Shown: positions 27,539 through 34,885 of the stretch, piece after piece | Layout of the letters: each line of letters starts with the position of its first letter | Numbering within the stretch: the first letter of the stretch is position 1 | NCBI RefSeq assembly: GCF_018343625.1 | Contig: NZ_JAGYPG010000001.1 | Span: forward strand, 664,342 to 728,341 | From: Lederbergia citri | Lineage (GTDB): Bacteria; Bacillota; Bacilli; Bacillales; Bacillaceae_C | Reading direction: 5' to 3' | Length of the DNA: 64,000 bases | Made by a program: the position numbers and the translations under genes | The notes under the pieces: model-generated | Seen by the model: only the letters and a program-made list of their open reading frames with translations | The model's database searches: none | What the model was told of the DNA's origin: nothing

Positions 27539-27628
27539 TTCAATAACGCCCTCCAATTTTCAGTTTCCAACGTAACCAAGCAGCCAAATGGTAAGACATT
27601 TATTATTACAAAAATAACTTAGTTATTA

Positions 27629-27781
27629 TTATGAAAAGTATTGATATAGAAAAAAACCAATGAAGAAATATCCAAAATACCTTAACGGTTTAGGCAATTT
27701 CTTTAAATCTACATCTGTTGGATACCCTTCAATGTTACTCATATGTTCCATTGCATCATTTATTGGTTTTCTATCTGACAT
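27629..27781 (-). CDS. Small protein with C-terminal hydrophobic helix (50 aa)
   Basis: ATG TCA GAT AGA to TAA, after GGGGGGTGAAT. Sequence MSDRKPINDAMEHMSN, then GYPTDVDLKKLPKPLRYFG and a hydrophobic tail YFFIGFFLYQYF. It may be a tail-anchored small membrane protein. No family recognised. It is divergent in composition from the GC-rich gene just downstream. Confidence 0.65.
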   Translation of the reverse strand: MSDRKPINDAMEHMSNIEGYPTDVDLKKLPKPLRYFGYFFIGFFLYQYFS

Positions 27782-27842
27782 ATTCACCCCCCTTGATTAC
27801 AAATTTTACCTTTATTTACTTATTCAACTAATTTACAAGTAA

Positions 27843-27947
27843 TTCCTTCTTAAGCAACCTGCCCGTTAGTACAATAACTTCAACAAAAATAAGAGATAAT
27901 CCTTCTTGGACTATCGCCCCCGTTAGTTAAAGTAAAGACCTTCACGA
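27843..27947 (-). repeat. Island repeat, full copy
   Basis: Hairpin of the GATAATCC-TTCTT-GGACTATC type; left half AACCTGCCCGTTAG and right box CCCCGTTAG, tail TTCACGATCT. Confidence 0.85.
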
Positions 27948-28004
27948 TCTCGTCTATACTTTAAACATAATCCAATCTAATAAGGTATTCCAGAATCAGA
28001 AGCA

Positions 28005-28052
28005 GTATAAAAAGACGCCTCTTATTAAAGAAAAGCGCCCGATTGTTACATG
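28005..28052. repeat. Second repeat type (AAAAAGACGCC)
   Basis: TATAAAAAGACGCC, TCTTATTAAAGAAAAGCGCC and CGATTGTTAC. Matched at 55973-56014 and more weakly at 16887 and 60486. Shares the CCCGATTGTTGAA type ending with the main repeat. Confidence 0.55.
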
Positions 28053-28106
28053 ACTTACATCTTTATAACCCTTAAAGATACTTTTGAAAGTAGAAATCAA
28101 AGTGAC

Positions 28107-28472
28107 TCATATACAATAAGAATCAATTCTTTGTAGTTCATTATTATCATTAAAAATATAGACATCACAGGCTGAAACATAAGATAATTGTTCACCATTA
28201 CGAATAAATTCGCCTGTTCCATTTACTGCAACGCAATTATTTTCTGCAATAACATTAAATGTAGTGAATTTAGTGGTTACAGTTTTGAAATAATTTGAAG
28301 TTTGCTTCCAATTTTCTATTACAGATTCCCTACCCACTAAGGTTTTGTCACCGATAATATTCCATTCAATTGTTTTTGCTAGAAATGGGAAAGTAAGGTC
28401 AAAATTACCATTTGAAAACGCCTCTGCTATTTGTTTTTGTTTGAGAACATGACTTTCTGAAGATTTGGTCAT
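28107..28472 (-). CDS. SnoaL-like / NTF2-fold protein
   Basis: 121 aa with the cone-shaped NTF2-like pattern: an N-terminal helix, NFDLTFPFLAKTIEWNIIGD, LVGRESVIENWKQT and VTTKFTTFNVIAENNCVAV, ending in a strand with YIFNDNNELQRIDSY. Such proteins are polyketide cyclase-like or unknown-function small proteins. TAAGGGAGAATGTTTT precedes the ATG. Single gene flanked by repeats. Confidence 0.8.
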   Translation of the reverse strand: MTKSSESHVLKQKQIAEAFSNGNFDLTFPFLAKTIEWNIIGDKTLVGRESVIENWKQTSNYFKTVTTKFTTFNVIAENNCVAVNGTGEFIRNGEQLSYVSACDVYIFNDNNELQRIDSYCI

Positions 28473-28609
28473 AAAACATTCTCCCTTACATGGTTTTCTT
28501 TACTATACCATCTGTTGCTTTTCTCCGTTTCTTCCAGATTGCTATTTCGATATCTTCTTGCCGCTCTTCAACAATCTGACCCGATTGTTGAACACAAGTT
28601 AAACATCGA

Positions 28610-28697
28610 TCTTCAACTAAACTACCCTTTAGCTCAATAAGAACTGGCTGCGTTTTTGCAGCCAGTTCTTTAAGGATACCACCCTTTAGTTTAAGAA
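28610..28697 (-). repeat. Island repeat, full copy with replaced hairpin
   Basis: Normal left half CAACTAAACTACCCTTTAG and right box CACCCTTTAGTTTAAG, but the hairpin is GAACTGGCTGC-GTTTTT-GCAGCCAGTTC, with no similarity to the common stem. Flanks are kept while the stem is swapped. Confidence 0.85.
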
Positions 28698-28702
28698 GAT
28701 GG

Positions 28703-29131
28703 TTACTGATTTCCTGATATTATACCGAATGAGGCTTCTTCACCATTACTAAAAGACTTAATAACCTCATATTTCTTGTCTAAATTAACCTTATATATAA
28801 GTTCATGCTTTAATGATTGATTTGAATAATCAGCAGTTTTAGCAGTATTGTATAAAATGCAAATGCTTAATGTCTTATCGTTTTTTTCAACATTAAAATC
28901 AGTAAAATGTATAGCTTTTTCACCTTGTTTTACATTTGAACCATTCAAATATACATAAACAGCTTTTTGATTTTCGAAGAAAAGATGTACTCCATTCTCA
29001 TCATTAACATCGTTAATGAATGATTGAATATCTTTATTAACACTATTCTCACCTACTTCTGAAAAAGATAATTTTGAGCTACAACCAGATAGCAAAGCGA
29101 TAGTTACAAGTAAAGATAGTAGCTTTTTCAT
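28703..29131 (-). CDS. Putative lipoprotein
   Basis: 142 aa. MKKLLSLLVTIALLSGCSSK is a lipoprotein signal with the lipidated cysteine at about residue 17. The mature protein has strand-rich segments such as HLFFENQKAVYVYLNGSNV and KALSICILYNT-like stretches. GGAGGGTGAA precedes ATG 29131. No family recognised. The stop codon is 6 bp from the repeat on its left. Confidence 0.7.
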   Translation of the reverse strand: MKKLLSLLVTIALLSGCSSKLSFSEVGENSVNKDIQSFINDVNDENGVHLFFENQKAVYVYLNGSNVKQGEKAIHFTDFNVEKNDKTLSICILYNTAKTADYSNQSLKHELIYKVNLDKKYEVIKSFSNGEEASFGIISGNQ

Positions 29132-29198
29132 TTCACCCTCCAAATTTTTTAACTATTCACATTATTCTATCGCAAAAATCCCTACAAAAGATACTTCT

Positions 29199-29226
29199 TG
29201 TTGAATTAAACTGCCCGTTAGCTTAA
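29199..29226 (-). repeat. Island repeat, left half
   Basis: GAATTAAACTGCCCGTTAGC only; overlaps the stop codon of the 59-aa gene. Confidence 0.65.
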
Positions 29227-29402
29227 TAAGAACATCGGGAAAGAATAAAAAATCCAATAACAATGATAACTAACGTAATAATTTTTGTTAGACAGCCACC
29301 CTTTACTAATGAACTTGGGTCTCCAACCATTGAACGGTTAACGGCATCAGCAAAATCAATCATAGGATTTTTTTCCCGTTTTTCTTTTTTATCTTTCTGC
29401 AT
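29223..29402 (-). CDS. Small membrane protein (59 aa), DUF6366-like
   Basis: MQKDKKEKREKNPMIDFADA, then VNRSMVGDPSSLVKGGC and a hydrophobic helix LTKIITLVIIVIGFFILS. The combination of NP, FADAVNRS and GD before a C-terminal helix recalls the small DUF6366 family of Bacillus, from memory. GGGGG lies 9 nt before the ATG. The TAA lies inside the CCGTTAG-CTTAAT box of the repeat on its left. Confidence 0.6.
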   Translation of the reverse strand: MQKDKKEKREKNPMIDFADAVNRSMVGDPSSLVKGGCLTKIITLVIIVIGFFILSRCSY

Positions 29403-29484
29403 AAAATATGCCCCCTGTTGTTGAATCCGTTCACAATATATCCTTTAAAGTTTGCGAAAATTCCTTACAAAAGGTTTCTTTCTT

Positions 29485-29575
29485 GTACAACTAACTGCTC
29501 CGTTAGCTTAAAAAGAAAAAAACTTTACTCCTTATTGAAGTAAAGCACCCGTTTGTTTAAGTACATTGTTTCACA
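29485..29575 (-). repeat. Island repeat, full copy, variant hairpin
   Basis: Left box CAACTAACTGCTCCGTTAG, hairpin ACTTTACT-CCTTATTG-AAGTAAAG, right box CACCCGTTTGTTTAAG and tail TTTCACAA. Confidence 0.85.
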
Positions 29576-29590
29576 AAGTTTTTAAATAGT

Positions 29591-30490
29591 TTAATTAAAA
29601 TCATCTTGAGATAAGTCTGTATTGACTCCCATTGTGGCTCTAAAACCTTCCGCTGCTGCAATAATCACTTGTGAAGGAGCAATAACTGATGTATCTCCAG
29701 CGGCATATAGCCCTTCAATATTAGTTCTGCCAAATTGATCAGTTATAATTCCACCGAGCTCGTGTGTTTTACATCCTAAAGATTGACCGAAAGTGGTGGC
29801 TTGAATCCATTCAGGTGTCACAAATCCTCCATTCCTCTTTACCTCTTCACCATCCTCAAAAATTACAGCTTCTAAACTCCCATTTCCGCCAATTAGAGAT
29901 TTAATTTTTTGCTCATATACTTTAATTCCTTTTCTTTGTAACATATTCTTTTGCTCTACGGTTAATATCTTCTTTCCATTGGTACAAACAATTAAGTCTT
30001 TGCTCCAATTGTAAACTGTTTTAGCCATATGGAAAGCAGAGTGGCTTTCTGAAATAATCATTAGCGGAAGGTCTTTCAACTCCCAGCCATCACAATAAGG
30101 ACAGCTGAAAAGACTTTTTCCATAGAAATCCATAATGTTTTCTATTGCCGGATGAATTTCCTTAAGTCCTGTAGCTAAAATCACCTTCTTCCCTTCAATA
30201 CATTCTCCTTTTTCGGTCACGACTTCGAAATGCATTCCCGTTTTTTTTACATCAATAATTTTTTCATTTCTTATCATGATAGAAGGATACTTGGCTATGT
30301 CCTGATGAGCAATTTCTCTAAATTCTCTTGGTTTAATTCCGTCTCTTGTAATAAATCCATGCGACTCTTGGGTAACTGCGTTTCTTGGAGAGTTATTGTC
30401 GAATAAAATCACATTTCTTCTTGCCCTGCCTAATACAAGTGCAGCGTTTAAACCCGCTGGACCTCCACCTACAATTACACAATCTAACAT
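29591..30490 (-). CDS. Thioredoxin-reductase-like FAD/NAD(P) oxidoreductase
   Basis: 299 aa. FAD-binding GGGPAGLNAALVLGRARR at residues 8-25, redox-active CPYCDGWE near residue 133, and the C-terminal FAD loop GLYAAGDTS near 262. The NAD(P)-binding site between them is degenerate (LPLMIISESHSAFH lacks GxGxxA), as in several flavin-dependent thioredoxin-reductase-like enzymes using other reductants. AAGGAGAGTATATTATT precedes the ATG. Starts a minus-strand group with the FMN reductase, likely for redox detoxification. Confidence 0.85.
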   Translation of the reverse strand: MLDCVIVGGGPAGLNAALVLGRARRNVILFDNNSPRNAVTQESHGFITRDGIKPREFREIAHQDIAKYPSIMIRNEKIIDVKKTGMHFEVVTEKGECIEGKKVILATGLKEIHPAIENIMDFYGKSLFSCPYCDGWELKDLPLMIISESHSAFHMAKTVYNWSKDLIVCTNGKKILTVEQKNMLQRKGIKVYEQKIKSLIGGNGSLEAVIFEDGEEVKRNGGFVTPEWIQATTFGQSLGCKTHELGGIITDQFGRTNIEGLYAAGDTSVIAPSQVIIAAAEGFRATMGVNTDLSQDDFN

Positions 30491-30569
30491 AATAATATAC
30501 TCTCCTTTTAATTAAATATATTAAAGACCTTTATTATCTATAATAGGAGGATAAAAAAAGACATCATTT

Positions 30570-30672
30570 ATATAGTTTTATCATTACGGTAGCCGGGGTA
30601 GAACGTACCTGTCCATAGGAGGAGGATCCCGTTAGCCGCCATATCCACCTTACCTGGCAGACACCTCCTCAG
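30570..30672 (-). other. GC-rich structured-looking leader region
   Basis: The stretch upstream of the reductase gene is far richer in G and C than its surroundings (for example GGATATGGCGGCTAACGGG and GGTACGTTCTACCCCGGCTA on the minus strand). It contains short complementary pieces such as GGTA-GAACG-TACC. Position (5' of 29591-30490) would suit a cis-regulatory RNA, but I cannot match it to a known riboswitch class. Confidence 0.35.
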
Positions 30673-30680
30673 GTAAGCGA

Positions 30681-30712
30681 AAAGACCTGCCATATTGCGG
30701 GCCGGTCTTTTT
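30681..30712 (-). terminator. Terminator of the FMN reductase gene
   Basis: AAAGACC-x-GCC pairs with GGC-x-GGTCTTT; T-run on both sides. Lies 10 bp after the stop at 30722. Confidence 0.75.
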
Positions 30713-30721
30713 GTTGTACAT

Positions 30722-31273
30722 TTAATTTTGTGATTTTACAAAGTCAATAAATGCTTCGACTTTACTGTCCAAGAAATTAAGCGTTCCTTCGTCAACTAAT
30801 TGGCCTGATTGTTCATCAAACTTCTGATGGGCAAAACCGATTAGTACTTCATTTCCGCCCGGAGGAAGGATTCTTGCTTGAATGCCAGGGGCATCCAGAA
30901 TTTCACGCAAATGCATTTGGGCACGGACGGTTCCGAGCATTCCCATAGTCGCACCGAGAGCCATGACTGGTTTGCCAATGAAAACCTTATCCACCCTCGA
31001 AGCCCAGTCCAAGGCGTTTTTCAAAACACCAGGAATCGACCAGTTGTATTCCGGAGTAATAATGACAACTCCGTCAGCATTTGAAACTGCCTCTTTGAAT
31101 TCTTTTACAGACTGCGGCGGATTGTTTTCTTCATCTTGATCAAAATGAGGCAAGGAACGGATGTCGGCAATTTCCAAGTTCATTTTTTCTTTGTATCTTT
31201 CCTGCATTGTTTTAGCCAGCTGCATGTTATAAGACTCTTTCCTTAGACTTCCTACGAGTACAACAATATTCAA
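30722..31273 (-). CDS. NADPH-dependent FMN reductase family protein
   Basis: 183 aa flavodoxin-like. MNIVVLVGSLRKESYNMQLA contains the FMN phosphate loop (GSLRKES-N), followed by GVVIITPEYNWSIPGVLKNALDW, the signature of this family (YieF/azoreductase type), and KPVMALGATMG. AGGAGGAAATAAAGG precedes a TTG start that overlaps the end of a MarR fragment. Likely reduces quinones, azo dyes or chromate; the HxlR gene nearby may control it. Confidence 0.9.
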   Translation of the reverse strand: MNIVVLVGSLRKESYNMQLAKTMQERYKEKMNLEIADIRSLPHFDQDEENNPPQSVKEFKEAVSNADGVVIITPEYNWSIPGVLKNALDWASRVDKVFIGKPVMALGATMGMLGTVRAQMHLREILDAPGIQARILPPGGNEVLIGFAHQKFDEQSGQLVDEGTLNFLDSKVEAFIDFVKSQN

Positions 31274-31440
31274 CCTTTATTTCCTCCTGATGTATTGGTA
31301 ATAATTTTTGAAATTAAATTATGTAACACTTCGGATTGTTCATCCGTTATTCCATTCAATACGGTTTTATGGTTATCCCTAAGAATAGGGATAACCACAC
31401 TTTCAAGGCGTTTGCCTTCTTCGGTTAAATGATTAAAGAT
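31270..31440 (-). pseudogene. MarR-type regulator, 3' remnant
   Basis: An open frame without a start reads LTEEGKRLESVVIPILRDNH then KTVLNGITDEQSEVLHNLIS, the C-terminal wing and dimer helix of a MarR repressor. It ends in a TGA overlapping the start of the FMN reductase gene. The winged helix part is missing; the monooxygenase gene now lies where it should be. It suggests that an original MarR-FMN reductase operon was truncated. Confidence 0.6.
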
Positions 31441-31449
31441 TCAGCGTCA

Positions 31450-31779
31450 TCACGCATTCGTTATATGACTTCCCCATTCGCCCTTCGGTTGCAACCAGCT
31501 GACGCTTCTATCCACAATTAAATCGCCCAGTGTTCCTTCGTAATTCTTGCGGTATGGTTTAATAAATTCTTCCGCAAGCCAGCTATCTCTCGTGCCTTGC
31601 CATGTTTCATAAATGATCAAGTCATCCGGCTGATCCAGATCGTCCGATACAATGGCGCTAATGAATGCCTTCTCGGATGACATCTCCTCAATAAGGGAAG
31701 ATAGCTCCTTGCGGAATTCTTCTTTCTTCCCTGGTTTAGCCTTAAAACGAATATTGAGTTGAACTTGTTGATTGGTCAT
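31450..31779 (-). CDS. Antibiotic biosynthesis monooxygenase (ABM) domain protein
   Basis: 109 aa ferredoxin-like fold. QVQLNIRFKAKPGKKEEF at the N terminus, YETWQGTRDSWLAEEFIKP in the middle and a short tail match the ABM family, small enzymes or quinol-handling proteins. ATG 31779 follows AGGAGGAGTCAAT; the open frame continues 24 codons upstream without support. Divergent from the HxlR gene across an intergenic region that carries a 32-bp direct repeat. Confidence 0.85.
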   Translation of the reverse strand: MTNQQVQLNIRFKAKPGKKEEFRKELSSLIEEMSSEKAFISAIVSDDLDQPDDLIIYETWQGTRDSWLAEEFIKPYRKNYEGTLGDLIVDRSVSWLQPKGEWGSHITNA

Positions 31780-31834
31780 ATTGACTCCTCCTATAAATTT
31801 TATATTTTGCGGCGATTCCGTTACACCATTCCCC

Positions 31835-31932
31835 AAGTACTTGAAGAACAACTTACAAGATATAGTTCCTAATTAATTTTATTTTATGTCTAATACCTTT
31901 AAGTACTTGAAGAACAACTTACAAGATATAGT
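31835..31932. repeat. 32-bp direct repeat in the monooxygenase/HxlR intergenic region
   Basis: Exact 32-bp copies at 31835-31866 and 31901-31932 (beginning AAGTACTTGAAGAACAACTT), 66 bp apart, flank an AT-rich segment. They lie between divergent genes, so could be tandem regulator sites or the outcome of a small duplication. Confidence 0.85.
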
Positions 31933-32021
31933 ATCCTTCAGTAAGCACATTAACGGAAGTACCCACTTTTTTGTGATATAGTAACTAAAAAGTAATAAAT
32001 GTGGAATGGAGAGGTTTAGAC

Positions 32022-32378
32022 TTGAAAAAATTTAGTTGTGGTTTTGAAGTGACAAAGGAAGTTATTGGCGGAAAATGGAAAGGTCTTGTATTATACTTTT
32101 TAATGAATGGACCAAAGAGAACGAGTGAATTAAAGCGCATTGTCCCAAATATAACTCAGAAAATGCTGATTCAAACACTAAGAGAGCTTGAAGACAGTGG
32201 ACTTGTGAGCAGAAAGATGTATAATCAAGTACCACCGAAGGTTGAATATTCATCCACTGAACTTGGAGAATCTCTTAAACCTATCTTGCAGGAGCTCTGT
32301 CAATGGGGAAGCCATTATGCGGAGCAAGAGTATGCAGAAGGTGAATTTGAAATCGCACAACCAGAAGAGGCTTCTTAA
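32022..32378 (+). CDS. HxlR/YodB-family transcriptional regulator
   Basis: 118 aa winged helix. FEVTKEVIGGKWKGLVLYFL, GPKRTSELKRIVPNITQKML and YSSTELGESL are family hallmarks. One cysteine near the N terminus (KKFSCGF, Cys6 if the TTG at 32022 starts) occupies the place of the redox-sensing Cys6 of Bacillus YodB, which controls azoreductase and quinone-response genes. GGAGAGG lies 8 nt before TTG 32022; GTG 32001 is an alternative. Regulation of the divergent monooxygenase is likely by position. Confidence 0.88.
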   Translation: MKKFSCGFEVTKEVIGGKWKGLVLYFLMNGPKRTSELKRIVPNITQKMLIQTLRELEDSGLVSRKMYNQVPPKVEYSSTELGESLKPILQELCQWGSHYAEQEYAEGEFEIAQPEEAS

Positions 32379-32398
32379 TGAGGAAACCAGCTTATAAC

Positions 32399-32420
32399 AC
32401 CTTATATGTAAGGTATTTTA
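32399..32420 (+). terminator. Terminator of the HxlR gene
   Basis: ACCTTA pairs with TAAGGT around four bases, followed by ATTTTATTG, 20 bp after the stop. Confidence 0.6.
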
Positions 32421-32653
32421 TTGTTGTACTAAGATTTGGCCATTTTAATTCGAAGTAGATGGCCTCGACTGATTCTTTAAGACCATTAAAGCTTCCTTAA
32501 TGTAGTTAAAAACGGGGGTAGCGTCCTTGGAATCTACTTGCGTTGAAATCCGAATTTTCCTGACGCTAACCCATTTATTATAGGGATTCTGCCCTGTTGT
32601 AACATAAGTAGAACTTCTTTACTTTTTACTACAGGATTACTGGCACGACTATT

Positions 32654-32696
32654 AGAACAGAAAACAGTTACCAATTAGGTAACTGTTTTCTGTTCT
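32654..32696. terminator. Perfect 19-bp hairpin
   Basis: AGAACAGAAAACAGTTACC pairs exactly with its complement around AATTA. Likely a bidirectional terminator, although it lies 90 bp from the nearest gene end. The rest of 32421-32788 holds no gene. Confidence 0.7.
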
Positions 32697-32788
32697 CTAA
32701 TATAAAATACTGAATTAATCTCACTCTGTTTCCAAATGGGTTCTCATTATCTATACAAAAGAAGTTAATTATTACGGTTTTTTTCTCC

Positions 32789-33253
32789 CTATTCACATAA
32801 CTGTTCAATAGTTTGATGATACTTTTCGGGGAAATCAGAACTAAATCTTATGGCATCATTTTTGTTTTTTAAGATTATAAAACCATTAGGAGGATGAAGT
32901 TTTGTTTTATGCAAACTCATATCTTCATCAAGAGATACCATTACTTCTATATACGGCATAAGAGCTATCCTTGAGCGCTCTTCTTGAAATTTTAAATTTT
33001 CTTGATTCTGAATAAAAATCTTTTCATTTTGTTTAATAACCTTCATATTTTGGCTTAATGTTAAGCACACTGCGATTAAGGTTGCTGCCCCTCCAAGATA
33101 ACTCCCCCAAAACGCCAACCATTCGGCATTACCTAAATCCTTACCTGTATTTAAATCACCATATATATAAAAGATATTTAGACCCACAGGGATTAATACA
33201 ATCAATAATGAAATAGGAATAATCCACTTATTATCTTTAAAAAATTGTCTCAT
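32789..33253 (-). CDS. Membrane protein of unknown function
   Basis: 154 aa. Two N-terminal membrane helices (about 10-30 and 45-68, LAFWGSYLGGAATLIAVCLT) are followed by a coiled-coil-like segment (KVIKQNEKIFIQNQENLKFQ) and a soluble tail. The WxxFWGSYLGG segment occurs in a widespread group of small hypothetical membrane proteins of unknown role. AGAGGAGAATAG precedes the ATG. It belongs to the repeat-bounded gene series. Confidence 0.72.
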   Translation of the reverse strand: MRQFFKDNKWIIPISLLIVLIPVGLNIFYIYGDLNTGKDLGNAEWLAFWGSYLGGAATLIAVCLTLSQNMKVIKQNEKIFIQNQENLKFQEERSRIALMPYIEVMVSLDEDMSLHKTKLHPPNGFIILKNKNDAIRFSSDFPEKYHQTIEQLCE

Positions 33254-33398
33254 CTATTCTCCTCTGATTTATTATCGATAGTAGTCAAGGTTTATAATAC
33301 CAAATAATAGTCCTTTTCGCTTTCGAATAAACTACTTTCTATTTATTTCAACTAGTTCAATATTCAAAGTAAAATACTCCTAATCATGACTAACCTTA

Positions 33399-33497
33399 TT
33401 CAACTATCCTGCTTCGTTAGCTTAATAACTTCAACAAAAAAAGCGTTAATCCTTCTTCGATTAACGCACCCGTTTGTTTAAGTATAATCATTCACAA
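33399..33497 (-). repeat. Island repeat, full copy
   Basis: CAACTATCCTGCTTCGTTAG, perfect GCGTTAATC hairpin, CACCCGTTTGTTTAAG box and TTCACAA tail. Confidence 0.9.
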
Positions 33498-33666
33498 TAA
33501 TTACTTTTTCGTTGGATTCTATTTTAGAAGATACTTTTAGTTTAGGTGATGGAAATTAGGAATCCTACAAATTATATGTTACAATGTGTTAACCATTTTA
33601 TTTACTGTTTTCATGTTCCCTACTCATTAATGAGTGGGGATTTTTGTTTTTAAAGAGAAATAAAAA

Positions 33667-33689
33667 ACAGACTCTAAAAAAGAGTCTGT
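33667..33689 (-). terminator. Terminator of cold-shock gene 2
   Basis: Identical to the hairpin at 15036-15058: ACAGACTC/GAGTCTGT with a minus-strand T-tract. Confidence 0.85.
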
Positions 33690-33707
33690 CCATGTTTAGC
33701 ATTATCA

Positions 33708-33908
33708 TTACGCCTTATGAACGTTAGCAGCTTGTGCTCCACGTTGACCTTGCTCAACATCAAAAGTCACTTCTTGACCTTCTTCTAATGTTTTGTACCC
33801 TTCGCCTTGGATAGCTGAGAAATGAACGAATACGTCTTCTCCACCTTCACGTTCGATGAATCCGAAACCTTTTTCGCCATTAAACCATTTTACTTTACCT
33901 TTTTCCAT
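33708..33908 (-). CDS. Cold-shock protein, copy 2
   Basis: 66 aa, identical in sequence to copy 1 with RNP1 and RNP2 intact. The duplication runs from about 33629 to 34070, covering the terminator, ORF, long leader and the TTGCAC/TATTCT promoter; only scattered bases in the leader differ. It ends next to an island repeat, as does copy 1. The two loci lie 18.6 kb apart in the same orientation, so homologous recombination between them could excise everything in between. Confidence 0.95.
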   Translation of the reverse strand: MEKGKVKWFNGEKGFGFIEREGGEDVFVHFSAIQGEGYKTLEEGQEVTFDVEQGQRGAQAANVHKA

Positions 33909-34067
33909 GTTTGTTGCCTCCTAGTGTGTTAGCACACCAATGTATTACTTATCTTTGCTCTCAGTGATCATCAAGACGAAAAGTTCTTACTAATACTATC
34001 CTTTACACCGAACAAAAATAATCAATTTTAGAATAGCATTTTTAAATACTGTGTGCAAGGAACCTTA

Positions 34068-34114
34068 ATTCTTTTACTAAAGCACCTTTTAGTTTAAGTA
34101 CATTTATTCACAAA
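34068..34114 (-). repeat. Island repeat, right half
   Basis: TACTAAAGCACCTTTTAG and TTTAAGTACATTTATTCACA. Borders the csp duplication. Confidence 0.7.
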
Positions 34115-34176
34115 CATCAAGCTCAGCATCCTTATGTACGATTGGCGCATCATTTAGAATTGCATCACAGTATACG

Positions 34177-34710
34177 CTAAACTTCGGATTTGCAAAACAA
34201 ACCTTTTAGAATAGAATCAGCACATTCCTCTGGAGAATTTAAATGTGTGTTGACAGTATAATTATATGGTATATCTTTTGCCATAATTTTGCTTTGCCAA
34301 TCTGACAGATCCTCGGTTCTATCTCCACGTTCAATATTTCTTTGGCGGCAAATTTCCAAAGGGCAAAACACTTCAACAATATGTAAGGAATATCCAGCAA
34401 AAATGTTTTTTACTTTTTCATAATGCGGTTCAATTTCAGGCCTCTCCAGCAAAATAACTGGAATTGGATTTCCTTCTTGAAATATAACATTACCAAAGGC
34501 ACCTATGAAAAAAACCAATAGAGAAAAGGTGATGAATAAAGTAGCAATAACCGTAAACATTTTGTTTATTATCCTCTTTACTAATTTCTTTTCACTGTTA
34601 TTAGACTGATTATTAAGGTTATCCCCTATTTTTAAATTTAAGTCATCGTGCGTAAATTCTTGATAACCCGTTAAATATACGTTGTAGCTCTTTACAATAT
34701 CTTTTAACAC
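34177..34710 (-). pseudogene. Chimeric ORF: membrane-protein fragment joined to the C-terminal half of a CPT-like kinase
   Basis: The last 100 residues read VILLERPEIEPHYEKVKN, then GYSLHIVEVFCPLEICRQRN, ERGDR and LNSPEECADSIL, the C-terminal half of chloramphenicol-phosphotransferase-like small-molecule kinases. The N-terminal half with the P-loop is missing. In its place is an unrelated stretch with one membrane helix (MFTVIATLFITFSLLVFFIG), which has no own ATG: the frame is open from a TGA inside the repeat at 34806, and GTG 34710 is only a nominal start. Two gene pieces seem to have been fused, and the joint product cannot be a working kinase. Confidence 0.7.
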
Positions 34711-34805
34711 TTTGTGATCAAATTCTTTAATTTCTTTTTCTAATTCTTCTATACAAACGCTTTTAGTAGGTGTTATTTTGCCTAAAGCATTTACAACTAT
34801 CCTTA

Positions 34806-34885
34806 TTCAAGTAACCTGCCCGTTACATCAACAAGGCAAGAGCATTATTCTTGTTTCAGTAAATCACCCTTTAGTTGAAGTATAC
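34806..34885 (-). repeat. Island repeat, full copy, variant hairpin
   Basis: Left half CAAGTAACCTGCCCGTTAC, a divergent stem (AGCATTATTC-TTGTTTCAGT) and right box CACCCTTTAG followed by TTGAAG. The open frame of the chimeric kinase begins in it. Confidence 0.75.
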
